This document shows, piece after piece, positions 25,470-35,249 of a stretch of DNA of 64,000 nt; position 1 is the first letter of the stretch, and each line of letters begins with the position of its first letter. The notes below the pieces were generated by a model. It was given only the letters and a program-made list of their open reading frames with translations. It did not search any database and had not been told where the DNA came from. The position numbers and the translations under genes were made by a program. This DNA is from Acidiphilium acidophilum (GTDB lineage Bacteria > Pseudomonadota > Alphaproteobacteria > Acetobacterales > Acetobacteraceae): contig NZ_JAWXYB010000018.1 in assembly GCF_033842475.1 (NCBI RefSeq), positions 1,533,501-1,597,500 on the forward strand. The letters run 5' to 3'.

Positions 25470-25584
25470 CTACTTTTTTGAAAAAAAGTAGCAAAAAACT
25501 TTCGCTCCTCCGGGCACGGGCGTTTCAGAGCGCACGGACCCAGATTCAAGAAAGTTTTTTGGTTCTTTTTTGCAAAAAAGAACC
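25470..25584. repeat. Composite palindromic element of three inverted repeats after alaS
   Basis: Three AT-rich perfect inverted repeats sit side by side. CTACTTTTTT/AAAAAAGTAG (25470-25491) has a two-base loop. AAAAAACTTTC (25493-25503) pairs with GAAAGTTTTTT (25550-25560) around 46 bases of GC-rich sequence. The third is a perfect 24-bp palindrome with arms GGTTCTTTTTT, centred on GC (25561-25584). The last lies 31 bases past the alaS stop and could act as its terminator; the whole has the look of a dispersed intergenic repeat. Confidence 0.75.
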
Positions 25585-25615
25585 CTTCTTTTCCCTTGCC
25601 TTCCCTAACAATGGG

Positions 25616-28252
25616 TCACGCCGCGAGAGCGGCGCGGATAGCATCGAGGGCGGCTTCGGCCTGGGTGGCGTCGGGGCCGCCGGCCTGGGCCATGTCGGGG
25701 CGGCCGCCGCCGCCTTTGCCGCCGAGGGCTTCGGCGGCGGCGCGGACGAGGGTGACGGCGTTGTGGGTTTTGGTGAGGTCTTCGGAGACGCCGATGACGA
25801 TGCTGGCCTTGCCTTCGGCGGTGGAGATGACGGCGGCGATGCCGGAGCCCATCGATTTGAGGATGGAATCGGCGATGGATTTGAGGTCGCGGGGGGCGAC
25901 GTCGCCGAGGTTGCGGGCGGCGAGTTTGATGCCGGCGATATCTTCGATGGCGGCGGCGCTGGCTCCGGTTGCGAGTTTGCGCTGGAGTTCGGCGATCTGG
26001 CGTTCGAGGCGTTTGCGGTCGTCGAGCAGGGCGTTGAGGCGGGTGGGGAGTTCGGTGGCGGGGATTTTGAGGGTGGCGGCGGCGGTGGCGAGGAGGTCCG
26101 CGTCGGTTTCGATGGCGGTGAGGGCGGCGCTGCCGGTGACGGCTTCGATGCGGCGGATGCCGGCGGCGACGCCGGATTCGGCGAGGATGCGGAAGGCGCC
26201 GATATCGCCGGTGCGGGTGACGTGGGTGCCGCCGCAGAGTTCGATGGAGTAGGCGGATTTGGTGGCATCGCCTTTGCCCATGGCGACGACGCGGACTTCA
26301 TCGCCGTATTTTTCGCCGAACAGGGCCATGGCGCCGCGTTTGACCGCTTCATCCGGTGTCATGAGGCGGGTTTCGACTTCGGTGTTTTCGCGGATGCGGG
26401 CGTTGACCGCGCGTTCGACGGTGCGGAGTTCGTCGGGCGTGATCGGGCGGGGTTGGGAGATGTCGAAACGGAGGCGGTCGGGGGCGTTGAGGCTGCCTTT
26501 CTGGGTGACGTGGGGGCCGAGTTCCTGGCGGAGGGCTTCGTGCAGGAGGTGGGTGGCGGAGTGGTGGGCGCGGATGGCGGTGCGGCGGGTGTGGTCGATG
26601 GTGGCGTGGATGGTCTGATCGAGGGTGGCGGTGCCGGATTCGACGATGCCGTAATGGATGAAGAGGTCGCCGGCTTTTTTCTGGGTGTCGGTGATGCGGA
26701 TGAGGAGGTTTTCGGCGGTGAGGGTGCCGGTATCGCCGACCTGGCCGCCGGATTCGGCGTAGAACGGGGTCTGGTTGAGGATGATCGCGACGGATTGGCC
26801 GGTTGTGGCGGTGGGGGCGGGTTGGCCATCGACGATGAGGGCGGTGATGGTGGCATCCGAATCTTCCATCGAATAGCCGAGGAATTCGGAGGCGCCGAGG
26901 GTTTCCTTGAGGTCGAACCAGATGGTTTCGGTGGCGGCATCGCCGCTGCCGGCCCAGGCGGCGCGGGCGCGGGCGCGTTGTTCGGCCATGGCGGTGTCGA
27001 AGCCGGGGCGATCGAGGGTGCGGTTCTGTTCGCGCAGGGCGTCTTCGGTGAGGTCGAGCGGGAAGCCGAACGTATCGTAGAGTTTGAAGGCGACCGCGCC
27101 GGGGAGCGGGGCGGTGGCGCCGAGGCGGGCGACTTCATCGTCGAGCAGCGCGAGGCCGCGTTCGAGCATGGTCGCGAATTTGCTTTCCTCAAGTTTGAGG
27201 GTTTCGACGATGAGGGGTTCGGCGCGGGGGAGTTCGGGGTAGGCGACGCCCATCTGGCGGATCAGGGCGGGGACGAGGCGGTAGATGAAGGGGTCGCGCT
27301 GGCCGAGCATGTGGGCGTGGCGCATGGCGCGGCGCATGATGCGGCGGAGGACGTAGCCGCGGCCTTCGTTGGAGGGGAGCACGCCATCCGCGATGACGAA
27401 GGCGGTGGCGCGGAGGTGGTCGGCGATGACGCGATGGCTGGTTTTGTGGGGACCGTCCGGGTCGGTGCCGGAGGCTTCGGCGGAGGCGAGGATGAGGGCG
27501 CGCAGGGTATCGGTGTCGTAATTGTCGTGCTTGCCCTGCATGATCGCGGCGAAACGTTCGAGGCCCATGCCGGTGTCGATCGAGGGGCGGGGGAGCGGGG
27601 TGAGGGTTTTTGCGGCGTCCTCGACGTATTGCATGAAGACGAGGTTCCAGATTTCGATGAACCGGTCGCCGTCTTCCTCGGGGCTGCCGGGCGGGCCGCC
27701 GGCGATGTGGGGGCCGTGATCGTAGAAGATTTCGGAGGACGGGCCGCAGGGGCCGATATCGGCCATGCGCCAGAAATTATCGTCGGTTTTGATGCGGATG
27801 ATGCGGTCTTCGGGGAGGCCCGCGATTTTGCGCCAGAGGGAGGCGGCTTCGTCGTCCGAGTGATAGACGGTGACGAGGAGGCGGTCTTTCGGGAGGGCGA
27901 AATCGCGGGTCAGGAGGGTCCAGGCGTGGGTGATCGCCTGTTCCTTGAAATAATCGCCGAAGGAGAAATTGCCGAGCATTTCGAAGAAGGTGTGGTGGCG
28001 GGCGGTGTAGCCGACATTGTCGAGATCGTTGTGCTTGCCGCCGGCGCGGACGCATTTCTGGGCGGAGGTGGCGCGGAGATAGTCGCGGCGTTCCTGGCCG
28101 GTGAAGACGTTCTTGAACGGGACCATGCCGGAGTTGACGAACATCAGGGTGGGGTCGTTGCGCGGGACCAGCGGGGCGCTGGGGACGATTTCGTGGCCGT
28201 TGCGGGCGAAATAGTCGAGGAAGGTCGCGCGGATGTCGTTACTGGAGGTCAT
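25616..28252 (-). CDS. alaS: Alanyl-tRNA synthetase
   Basis: The 878-residue protein starts with the class II aminoacylation core ([48 protein letters not shown]). It continues with the tRNA-Ala G3:U70 recognition region, the editing domain with the zinc motif ([12 protein letters not shown]...CGGTHV) and the C-Ala domain rich in glycine at the end ([16 protein letters not shown]). Length and order are standard. It is divergent from the cobalamin locus. The start ATG at 28252 fits the family. Confidence 0.97.
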   Translation of the reverse strand: MTSSNDIRATFLDYFARNGHEIVPSAPLVPRNDPTLMFVNSGMVPFKNVFTGQERRDYLRATSAQKCVRAGGKHNDLDNVGYTARHHTFFEMLGNFSFGDYFKEQAITHAWTLLTRDFALPKDRLLVTVYHSDDEAASLWRKIAGLPEDRIIRIKTDDNFWRMADIGPCGPSSEIFYDHGPHIAGGPPGSPEEDGDRFIEIWNLVFMQYVEDAAKTLTPLPRPSIDTGMGLERFAAIMQGKHDNYDTDTLRALILASAEASGTDPDGPHKTSHRVIADHLRATAFVIADGVLPSNEGRGYVLRRIMRRAMRHAHMLGQRDPFIYRLVPALIRQMGVAYPELPRAEPLIVETLKLEESKFATMLERGLALLDDEVARLGATAPLPGAVAFKLYDTFGFPLDLTEDALREQNRTLDRPGFDTAMAEQRARARAAWAGSGDAATETIWFDLKETLGASEFLGYSMEDSDATITALIVDGQPAPTATTGQSVAIILNQTPFYAESGGQVGDTGTLTAENLLIRITDTQKKAGDLFIHYGIVESGTATLDQTIHATIDHTRRTAIRAHHSATHLLHEALRQELGPHVTQKGSLNAPDRLRFDISQPRPITPDELRTVERAVNARIRENTEVETRLMTPDEAVKRGAMALFGEKYGDEVRVVAMGKGDATKSAYSIELCGGTHVTRTGDIGAFRILAESGVAAGIRRIEAVTGSAALTAIETDADLLATAAATLKIPATELPTRLNALLDDRKRLERQIAELQRKLATGASAAAIEDIAGIKLAARNLGDVAPRDLKSIADSILKSMGSGIAAVISTAEGKASIVIGVSEDLTKTHNAVTLVRAAAEALGGKGGGGRPDMAQAGGPDATQAEAALDAIRAALAA

Positions 28253-28320
28253 GGAGTGGCCGGATATCCCTGAAATCGGAGGTGGAGTACCGCATACCGC
28301 TTCATGGCTTCGCTGTCATC

Positions 28321-28349
28321 TTGCCGCGGGCGGGGTTGGGGCATAGTAT
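28321..28349 (+). promoter_or_regulatory. Candidate promoter of the cobalamin operon
   Basis: TTGCCG (28321-28326) and TAGTAT (28344-28349) are separated by 17 bases, each matching four of six consensus positions. Transcription would begin about 28356, directly before the B12 riboswitch. It overlaps no gene other than the short spacer upstream of alaS. Confidence 0.5.
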
Positions 28350-28360
28350 CGGGCAAGATG

Positions 28361-28553
28361 GTCCTTTCGCGAGAAAGGTGAATAGGGAACGTGGTGCGGG
28401 GCGACCCCAGGCCACGGCTGCCCCCGCAACTGTAAGCGGCGTGGTTTTCATCATGATGCCACTGGGGACCGGTTTGGTTTCCGGGAAGGCGATGGGGACC
28501 GGGGATTTCGATGATCCCGACGCTGCGAGCCAGGAGACCTGCCATCGCCGGGC
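28361..28553 (+). promoter_or_regulatory. Cobalamin (B12) riboswitch
   Basis: The conserved core is plain: GGTGAATAGGGAACGTGGTG (P2-P3 side), GCCACGGCTGCCCCCGCAACTGTAA, a variable arm with GATGCCACTGG and GGGAAGGCGATG, and the B12 box GAGCCAGGAGACCTGCC at 28527-28543. It binds adenosyl- or methylcobalamin and lowers expression downstream when B12 is plentiful. A small hairpin ACGACG/CGTCGT (28609-28628) between the box and the first start codon at 28695 could be part of the expression platform. It leads into the DUF1636-cobW-cobN run. Confidence 0.95.
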
Positions 28554-28694
28554 CGGAGGTGTTTCCGGTTCGGGCTGTCCGTGTCCCGGGCGGGGTGTCC
28601 TGTGGGCAACGACGCGTGAAAACGTCGTCTTTCGGTCCTGCGCGCGGGGTCGGGACGGTCAGTGATCTGCCGTGTGAGAATGTCCGGAGGTCCG

Positions 28695-29075
28695 ATGAGC
28701 GCGCGTGTTCCCTGTTTTCATGTTTGTGTGACGTGCCGGGCGGGGCTGCCGCTGGAGCCGGGCGGGGTGCCGATGGGGGCGCTGCTGCATGAGGCGATGG
28801 CGGCGCTGGGCGGGCCGGTGGAACTGCGCGGGGTTGAGTGCCTCGCCACGTGCGAGCGCGGGTGTGCGGCGACGATTTCGATGCCGGGGAAGTGGACGTA
28901 TCTGCTGGGCGGGTTGCGGCCGGAGATGGCGGGGGATCTGCTGGATTATGCGCGGTCGTTCGCGGCCTCGAAGACCGGGACGATCATGCCGTCGCGGCGG
29001 GCGGAATCGCTGAAGGACATGATACTGGCGCGGTTTCCGGCTTACGACATTTCATATCAGGAGGCGGCGGAATGA
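28695..29075 (+). CDS. DUF1636 metal-binding protein, first gene of the cob run
   Basis: The 126-residue protein has cysteine clusters CFHVCVTCR near the start and CLATCERGC in the middle, an arrangement like thioredoxin-type [2Fe-2S] or zinc sites. DUF1636 proteins occur beside cobW and cobN in proteobacteria; a role in cobalt handling is inferred from context only. I placed the start at 28695, preceded by GGAGG; starts at 28662 and 28680 are possible. The first gene after the riboswitch, it overlaps cobW by four bases. Confidence 0.8.
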   Translation: MSARVPCFHVCVTCRAGLPLEPGGVPMGALLHEAMAALGGPVELRGVECLATCERGCAATISMPGKWTYLLGGLRPEMAGDLLDYARSFAASKTGTIMPSRRAESLKDMILARFPAYDISYQEAAE

Positions 29076-30115
29076 GTGCGACCACGACGGCGAAGGTTCC
29101 GGCGACGATCATCACCGGGTTTCTGGGCGCGGGGAAGACGACGCTGGTGCGGCATTTGCTGGCGCATGCGGGGGGGCGGCGGATTGCGATCATTGTCAAT
29201 GAGTTCGGGACGCTGGGGATCGATCGCGAGACGCTGAGGAGTTGCGGGATCGAAGGGTGTGCTGAGGAGGATATCGTGGAGCTGGCGAACGGGTGCCTGT
29301 GCTGCACGGTGGCGGATGATTTCATTCCGACGATGATGGCGCTGCTCGATCGGGCGGTGCCGCCGGAGCATATCGTTATCGAGACGTCGGGGCTGGCGCT
29401 GCCGAAGCCGCTGCTCAAGGCGTTCACCTGGCCGGGGATCGGGACGCGGGTGACGGTGGATGGGGTGATCGCGGTGGTGGACGGGCCGGCGGTGCTGGCG
29501 GGGCGGTTTGCCGATGATCCGGCGGCGGTGGCGGCGCAGCGGGCGGCGGACCCTTCGGTGGATCATGATAATCCGCTGGCGGAGGTTTACGAGGATCAGC
29601 TGCGGGCGGCGGATCTGGTCGTGGTGAACAAGCAGGATCTGTTGACCGAGGTCGAGCTGACGCGGGTGCGTGCCGAGATCGAGGCGGCGGTGCCGCGCGG
29701 GGTGAAGCTGGTGACGGCGCGGGAGGGGCGGCTCGATCCGCTGGTCGTGCTGGGGATCGGGGCGGCGGCGGAGGATGATCTGGCGGCGCGGCCTTCGCAT
29801 CACGATGCCGAGGATGGCGCGCATGAGCACGATGATTTCGACAGTTTCACGGTGAGCGTGGCGCCGGTGACGTCGGCGGATGCGCTGGTCGGGCGGTTGC
29901 GGGCGGTGGCGGCGGCGCATGACATTCTGCGGATCAAGGGGTTCGTACCGGTGATGGGGCGGAGCATGCGGCTGGCGGTGCAGGGGGTGGGGACGCGGTT
30001 CGGCCATCATTTCGATCGGGTCTGGGGACCGGGCGAGGGGCATGACGGGGCGGTGGTGGTGATCGGGCGGACCGGGATGGACCGGGCGGCGATTATTGCG
30101 GCGATCGCGGGCTGA
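29072..30115 (+). CDS. cobW: CobW-family GTPase metallochaperone
   Basis: The 347-residue protein has the G3E-GTPase motifs: GFLGAGKTT (16-24), the metal site ELANGCLCCTV (Cys75, Cys77, Cys78), IETSGLALPKP and VVNKQDLL (guanine specificity). A His/Asp-rich loop (SHHDAEDGAHEHDD, about 235-250) comes before the C-terminal domain. CobW is thought to deliver Co2+ to the CobN chelatase, which is the next gene, three bases away. Confidence 0.95.
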   Translation: MSATTTAKVPATIITGFLGAGKTTLVRHLLAHAGGRRIAIIVNEFGTLGIDRETLRSCGIEGCAEEDIVELANGCLCCTVADDFIPTMMALLDRAVPPEHIVIETSGLALPKPLLKAFTWPGIGTRVTVDGVIAVVDGPAVLAGRFADDPAAVAAQRAADPSVDHDNPLAEVYEDQLRAADLVVVNKQDLLTEVELTRVRAEIEAAVPRGVKLVTAREGRLDPLVVLGIGAAAEDDLAARPSHHDAEDGAHEHDDFDSFTVSVAPVTSADALVGRLRAVAAAHDILRIKGFVPVMGRSMRLAVQGVGTRFGHHFDRVWGPGEGHDGAVVVIGRTGMDRAAIIAAIAG

Positions 30116-30118
30116 GCG

Positions 30119-33100
30119 ATGCATCTGCTGGTCCGCGAGACGGCGACGCTGGATGAGGAGGCGCAGGCGGTCGATCTGGGCCAGAGCCCGGCGGATCTGG
30201 TGTTTCTGTCGTTTTCCGATGCGGATCTGGGGGCGATGGCGGATGCGTGGCGGGGGATGGCGGTGCGGCCGGGGTTGCGGCTCGCGAATCTGGTGCGGCT
30301 GCGCCATCCGCTTTCGGTGGATTTATATGTCGAGCAGGTGATCGCGCGGGCGAAATGCGTGGTGGTGCGGATTCTCGGGGGGGTGGAATACTGGCGCTAC
30401 GGGGTCGAGGAGGTGGCGTCGTGCTGTGCGGCGCGGGGGATTGCGCTGGTGATGCTCGAAGGGGACGGGCGGGTGGATGCGCGGCTGGCTGCGGTGGGGG
30501 CGGTGGATGGCGCGATCCGGGGGCGGCTTGCGGATTATCTGCGGATCGGCGGGCCTGCGAATTGCGCGGCGGCGCTGGGGGTGATGGCGCATCTGGCCGG
30601 GGTGGGGGACGCGGTGCAGGCGGCACCGGCTCAGTTGGCGCAGGCGGGGGTGTGGCGGGAAGCGGCGGATGCGGTGGCGGTGGTGGTGTTCTATCGGTCG
30701 CATCTGCTGGCCGGGGATGTCGAGCCGGTGGAGGCGCTGCTGGCGGCGCTGGCGGCGCGGGGGATGCCGGCGGAAGCGTGGTTCGTGGCGAGTTTGAAAG
30801 ATGCGGAGTCGGCGCGGTTCGTGCGGGAGCGGCTGGCGCGGGTCGCGCCGCTGGTGGTGCTGAATGCGACCGGGTTTTCGGCGCGCGACGAGGCGGGATC
30901 GCCGCTGGATGCGGCGGGGGTGAGCGTGTTGCAGGTGATTTTGTCCGGGCAGTTCATCGAGGCGTGGCGGGCGGGGTTTCGCGGGGTTTCGCAGGCCGAT
31001 CTGGCGATGCAGGTGGCGCTGCCGGAGCTGGATGGGCGGCTGTCGACCACGGCGATCTCGTTCAAGGCCGAGGCGGAGACGCTGGCGGGGCTTGAGTTTT
31101 CGCGGGTGGTCAACCGGGCGGATGCTGAGGGCGTGGCGCTGGCGGCGGATCGGGCGGCGGGGTGGGTGCGGCTCGCGCAAAGGACGGCGGGGGAGCGGCG
31201 GATCGGGCTGATCGTTTCGGATTATCCGGGGGTTGGCGGGGCGGCATCGGGGCAGGTGGCTCATGCGGTGGGGCTGGATAGTTTCGCGAGTCTGCAGGAG
31301 ATTCTGACGCGGTTGGCGGCGGCGGGGTATCGGTGCGGGAGGGTTGCGGCGGCGGGGCTCGCCGAGGCGTTGGGCCGGGGCCCGGGTGTGCGGTTTCTGA
31401 CCTGTGCGGAGTATCGGCGGTTGTTTGCGGATCTGCCGGGGTCGGTGCGGGCGCGGATGATCGAGGTCTGGGGTGATCCGGCGGATCGGGTCGGGGATTT
31501 TGAGGCGCGGCTGGTGCGGTGCGGGGCTGCCGTGATTGCGGTGCAGCCGGATCGGGGCGGGGTTGACCGGAAGGCGGGGTATCACGATGCGGATTGCCCG
31601 CCCTGCCATGAGTATATCGCGTTTTATTTGTGGTTGCGCCTGATCGAGGGCGTGGATGCGGTGGTGCATATGGGCACGCATGGCACGCTGGAATGGTTGC
31701 CGGGCAAGGCGGCGGCGGGGGCGGCGGATTGTTTTCCGGTGGCGCTGATGCGGGGGGTGCCGGTGATCTATCCGTTCATCGTGAACAATCCGGGCGAGGC
31801 GGCGGCGGCGAAGCGGCGGCTGGGGGCGGTGACGATCGGGCATCTGACCCCGCCGCTCATTGCCGCGGGGCCGACTTCGGGCGGTGCGTTGGAACGGCTG
31901 ATCGATGAATACGCCGCGGCGGACGGGCTGGATCGGCGGCGGGCGGCGGGGTTGCGCCGGGAGATTATCGAGCGCGCGGGGGCAGCCGGGTTGCTGGCGG
32001 AATGCGGGGTGGCGGCGGATGCGCCCGAGGATGTCGCCCTCGCACGGCTCGATGCGTATTTGTGCGACGTCAAGGAGTTGCAGATCAGGGACGGGCTGCA
32101 CGTGTTCGGCCAGGCCCCGGCGGGACGGGAGGCGATGCTGGCGGGGCTGATCGCGAGTTGCCCGGAGGTTGGGGCGGGGGTGCTGGCGGATCGGCTGGAT
32201 CGGTCCGGCGCGGCGGAGATGGCGGCGCTGCTGGCGGCGCTGGACGGGCGCTTCGTCGAGCCGGGGCCGGCAGGGGCGCCGACGCGGGGGCGGGCGGATG
32301 TGCTGCCGACCGGGCGGAACCTGACCACGCTCGATCCCCGGCTGTTGCCGACCCGTGCGGCGATGGGGTTGGCCGCGAAGGCGGCGCGGGTGGTGCTCGA
32401 CCGGCATCGTCAGGAGCAGGGCGAGGATTTGCGCTGCGTGGTGATCGATCTGTGGGGGAGTGCGAGCCTGCGGACCGGGGGCGAGGATTTCGCGCTGGCG
32501 CTGGTGCTGATGGGGGTGGCGCCGGTGTGGGATGAGGGATCGGGGCGGGTGAGCGGGTTCGAAATGGTGCCGCTGGCCGCGATGGATCGGCCCCGGGTGG
32601 ATGTGACGCTGCGGATTTCCGGCCTGTTTCGCGATGCGTTCGAGATGCAGATCGCGCTGTTCGATGCGGCGGTGCGGGCGGTGGCGGCGCGGGACGAGGC
32701 GGGGGACTGGAACCCGCTGGCGGCGGCGGCGCGCGGGCTCGAAGGCGAGGCGCTGCGGCGGGCGACGGCGCGGGTGTTCGGTGCGGCACCGGGGGATTAC
32801 GGCGTCGCGGTCGGGGATTTGCTGGCGCGGGGCGGCTGGGACGGGCGGGACGATCTGGGGCGGGCGTATCTGGCGGCCTCGTCGAGCGCCTACGGGCTCG
32901 GGTTGGACGGGGTTGCGGATGCGGCGGGGTTTGGTGCGCGCGTCGCGGCGGCGGGGGCGTTCGTGCATCAGCAGGATCATGCCGGGACCGATATTCTGGA
33001 GAGTTCGGAATATGCGGCGCATGAGGGCGGGTTTGCCGCTGCCGCCGCGCTGCTGGGGGCGGAGACGGCGTTGTATCACGTGGATACCTCGCAGCCGGAG

Positions 33101-33454
33101 ACGCCGCGCGCGCGGCTGGTGGCCGAGGAGGTCGCGCGGGTGGTGCGGGGGCGGCTGGCCAATCCGCGCTGGATCGCGGGGATGATGCGGCACGGGTATC
33201 GCGGGGCCTCGGAGATTGCGCGGGGGGTCGAGGGATTGCACGGGTTTGCGGCGACCATGCCGGAGCGATTCGATGCGCAGTTCGATCTGGCATTCGGGGC
33301 GATTCTGGGGGATGCGGCGGTCGCGGCGTTTCTGGAGGCGGAGAATCCGGCGACGCGGGCGGCGATTGCGGGGCGGTTTGCCGAGGCGTTGCGGCGCGGC
33401 TGGTGGCATCCGCGCCGCAACGATGTCGCGGCATTGCTCGCGGGCGTGCTGTGA
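30119..33454 (+). CDS. cobN: Cobaltochelatase, CobN subunit
   Basis: The 1111-residue protein is the large subunit of the ATP-dependent aerobic cobalt chelatase, related to the BchH/ChlH Mg-chelatase subunit. Diagnostic blocks include HMGTHGTLEWLPGKAAA (about 515-530), YPFIVNNPGEAAAAKRR, IGHLTPP, RDGLHVFGQAP and the late HQQDHAGTDILESSEYAAHEGGFAAA. It inserts Co2+ into hydrogenobyrinic acid a,c-diamide together with the CobS/CobT AAA+ subunits, which are not in this window. The GTG start of cobG overlaps its stop. Confidence 0.95.
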   Translation: MHLLVRETATLDEEAQAVDLGQSPADLVFLSFSDADLGAMADAWRGMAVRPGLRLANLVRLRHPLSVDLYVEQVIARAKCVVVRILGGVEYWRYGVEEVASCCAARGIALVMLEGDGRVDARLAAVGAVDGAIRGRLADYLRIGGPANCAAALGVMAHLAGVGDAVQAAPAQLAQAGVWREAADAVAVVVFYRSHLLAGDVEPVEALLAALAARGMPAEAWFVASLKDAESARFVRERLARVAPLVVLNATGFSARDEAGSPLDAAGVSVLQVILSGQFIEAWRAGFRGVSQADLAMQVALPELDGRLSTTAISFKAEAETLAGLEFSRVVNRADAEGVALAADRAAGWVRLAQRTAGERRIGLIVSDYPGVGGAASGQVAHAVGLDSFASLQEILTRLAAAGYRCGRVAAAGLAEALGRGPGVRFLTCAEYRRLFADLPGSVRARMIEVWGDPADRVGDFEARLVRCGAAVIAVQPDRGGVDRKAGYHDADCPPCHEYIAFYLWLRLIEGVDAVVHMGTHGTLEWLPGKAAAGAADCFPVALMRGVPVIYPFIVNNPGEAAAAKRRLGAVTIGHLTPPLIAAGPTSGGALERLIDEYAAADGLDRRRAAGLRREIIERAGAAGLLAECGVAADAPEDVALARLDAYLCDVKELQIRDGLHVFGQAPAGREAMLAGLIASCPEVGAGVLADRLDRSGAAEMAALLAALDGRFVEPGPAGAPTRGRADVLPTGRNLTTLDPRLLPTRAAMGLAAKAARVVLDRHRQEQGEDLRCVVIDLWGSASLRTGGEDFALALVLMGVAPVWDEGSGRVSGFEMVPLAAMDRPRVDVTLRISGLFRDAFEMQIALFDAAVRAVAARDEAGDWNPLAAAARGLEGEALRRATARVFGAAPGDYGVAVGDLLARGGWDGRDDLGRAYLAASSSAYGLGLDGVADAAGFGARVAAAGAFVHQQDHAGTDILESSEYAAHEGGFAAAAALLGAETALYHVDTSQPETPRARLVAEEVARVVRGRLANPRWIAGMMRHGYRGASEIARGVEGLHGFAATMPERFDAQFDLAFGAILGDAAVAAFLEAENPATRAAIAGRFAEALRRGWWHPRRNDVAALLAGVL

Positions 33455-34623
33455 CGCGGCGGGGGTGGTGCCCGAGTCTCGCGACGCCGATGCCGGCGGC
33501 GGATGGGCTGCTGGTGCGGGTAAGGCCGGTTTTCGGGCGGATCGATGCCGGAGCGGCGCGGCAGGTTGCGGCGGCGGCGGCGGCGCATGGCAATGGGCTG
33601 ATCGACCTGACCCAGCGGGGGAATTTGCAGTTTCGCGGGTTTGATTTGGGCTCGGCGGCGTCGTTTGCGGCGATCGTGGGCGGGCTTGGGGTCGATCAGC
33701 CGGTAGGGACGCCGGGGTTGATGGTCTCGCCGTTGCTCGGGGTCGATCCGGCGGCGGCACCGGAGGCCGGGGCGCTGGCGGGGGAGATTGCGGCGGTTGT
33801 GGCGGGGATGACCGGGTTGGAAGGACCGGCGGAGAAATTTTCGGTGTCGTTCGATGCGGGGGGCGTGATCGGACTGGGGTCGGTCGGTGCGGATATCGCG
33901 ATCAGGACGGCGGCGATTGGGACGGCGGCGATTGGGACGGCGGCGATTGGGGCGGCGGCGACGGGGTGGGTCGTGGATGACGAGGTGTGTTCGGCGGGGG
34001 ATCTGGTCGCGGTGGTGCGGCGGCGGCTGGAGGCGTGCGCGCCGGCGCTGCGCGCGGGACGGCGGCCCGAGCGGATGGGGATGGCGCGGGCGGCGAGGGT
34101 GCCGCCCTTGGGGTTTGTGGCTTATGCGGCGGATCGCGGGGCGTTCGGGCTCGGGCTGGTGTTCGGGGCGATGAATGCGGATTTACTCCGGCTTCTGGCC
34201 GATCTGGCGGCCTCGTTCGGCGATGGGGTGCTGCGGTTCACGCCCTGGCGGGCGGTGGTGATCGCCGGGGTGACGCAGGCGGCGGCGACGCGTCTGGCTG
34301 ACGTGGCTGCGGCCGAGGGGATGATCGTGGCGGGGCCGGATTGGCGGTTCGGGGTGCAGGCCTGTGTGGGGGCACCGTTCTGTGCGGCGGCGGGGCGGGC
34401 GACACGGGCGGATGCGCTGGCGCTCGGCGATACCGGGCGCGGGGTTCATGTGTCGGGCTGCGCCAAGGGCTGCGCGCATCCGGGACCGGCGGAGGTGACG
34501 CTGGTGGGGCGCGATGGACGGTATGATCTGGTGCGGAACGGGCGGGCGGGCGATACGCCGGTGCGGCGGGGCCTCGATCTGGCGGCGGTGCGCGCGGAAT
34601 TGATGATGAAAGTGCCGGCATGA
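33451..34623 (+). CDS. cobG: Precorrin-3B synthase CobG
   Basis: The 390-residue protein is a small sulfite/nitrite-reductase-like enzyme: [14 protein letters not shown] (siroheme-type repeat), [14 protein letters not shown], and C-terminal cysteines CVGAPFC and SGCAKGC that hold a 4Fe-4S cluster. CobG uses O2 to hydroxylate precorrin-3A, the oxygen-dependent ring-contraction step, so the pathway here is the aerobic one. Residues about 152-172 consist of the repeated TAAIG unit, an in-frame 15-bp tandem repeat not expected in the family. The start is GTG inside the cobN stop. Confidence 0.92.
   Translation: MTRRGWCPSLATPMPAADGLLVRVRPVFGRIDAGAARQVAAAAAAHGNGLIDLTQRGNLQFRGFDLGSAASFAAIVGGLGVDQPVGTPGLMVSPLLGVDPAAAPEAGALAGEIAAVVAGMTGLEGPAEKFSVSFDAGGVIGLGSVGADIAIRTAAIGTAAIGTAAIGAAATGWVVDDEVCSAGDLVAVVRRRLEACAPALRAGRRPERMGMARAARVPPLGFVAYAADRGAFGLGLVFGAMNADLLRLLADLAASFGDGVLRFTPWRAVVIAGVTQAAATRLADVAAAEGMIVAGPDWRFGVQACVGAPFCAAAGRATRADALALGDTGRGVHVSGCAKGCAHPGPAEVTLVGRDGRYDLVRNGRAGDTPVRRGLDLAAVRAELMMKVPA
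33906..33965 (+). repeat. 15-bp tandem repeat within cobG
   Basis: The unit GACGGCGGCGATTGG occurs three times without change (33906-33950) and once degenerated (33951-33965). It codes for TAAIG repeats and keeps frame. Slippage here would change protein length by five residues per unit. Confidence 0.9.
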
Positions 34624-35249
34624 GCGGATTCGACTACATCCATGACGGGGCGGCGATCTATGCGCGCTCGTTTGCGACGATCCGCGCCGAGGCTGATCTC
34701 GCGGCGTTCGGGCCTGATGAGGCGCAGGTGGCGGTGCGGATCATTCATGCGAGCGGGATGGTGGATATCGCGCGGGATATCGGGTTTTCCGAAGGGTTCG
34801 TCGCGATCGCGCGGGGCGCGCTGCGGGCGGGGGCACCGGTTTTGTGCGATTCCGAGATGGTGGCGCACGGGATTACCCGGGCGCGGCTGCCGGCGGGCAA
34901 TGAGGTGGTGTGCACGCTGCGCGAGGCCGCGGTGCCGGGGCTGGCTGTGCGGCTCGGGACGACGCGCTCGGCGGCGGCGCTGGAATTATGGGGTGATCGG
35001 CTGGCGGGGGCGGTGGTGGCGATCGGCAATGCGCCGACCGCGCTGTTTCATCTGCTGGAGATGATCGCGGCGGGGGCACCGCGCCCGGCGGCGGTGATCG
35101 GGATGCCGGTGGGGTTCGTCGGCGCGGTGGAATCGAAGGCGGCGCTCGCGGCGCAAACCGCGATCCCGTATGCCGTGGTGCGCGGGCGGCGGGGCGGCAG
35201 CGCGATGGCGGCGGCGGCGGTGAATGCGATCGCGTCCGAACGCGAATGA
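34620..35249 (+). CDS. cobH: Precorrin-8X methylmutase
   Basis: The 209-residue protein has the CobH/CbiC hallmarks: [25 protein letters not shown] with catalytic His43, [19 protein letters not shown] and [16 protein letters not shown]. It moves the C-11 methyl group to C-12, forming hydrogenobyrinate. The ATG overlaps the cobG stop by four bases, and its own end overlaps cobI. Confidence 0.95.
   Translation: MSGFDYIHDGAAIYARSFATIRAEADLAAFGPDEAQVAVRIIHASGMVDIARDIGFSEGFVAIARGALRAGAPVLCDSEMVAHGITRARLPAGNEVVCTLREAAVPGLAVRLGTTRSAAALELWGDRLAGAVVAIGNAPTALFHLLEMIAAGAPRPAAVIGMPVGFVGAVESKAALAAQTAIPYAVVRGRRGGSAMAAAAVNAIASERE

Noticed and set aside
25478-28273. Plus-strand open frame of about 930 codons opposite alaS
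   Set aside because: Gly/Ala/Asp-rich low-complexity reading with no family pattern; alaS on the minus strand is certain.
30323-33760. Very long minus-strand open frame (over 1,100 codons) opposite cobN
   Set aside because: It is made of Arg/Pro/His-rich sequence typical of the reverse strand of G-rich coding DNA, and cobN on the other strand is certain.
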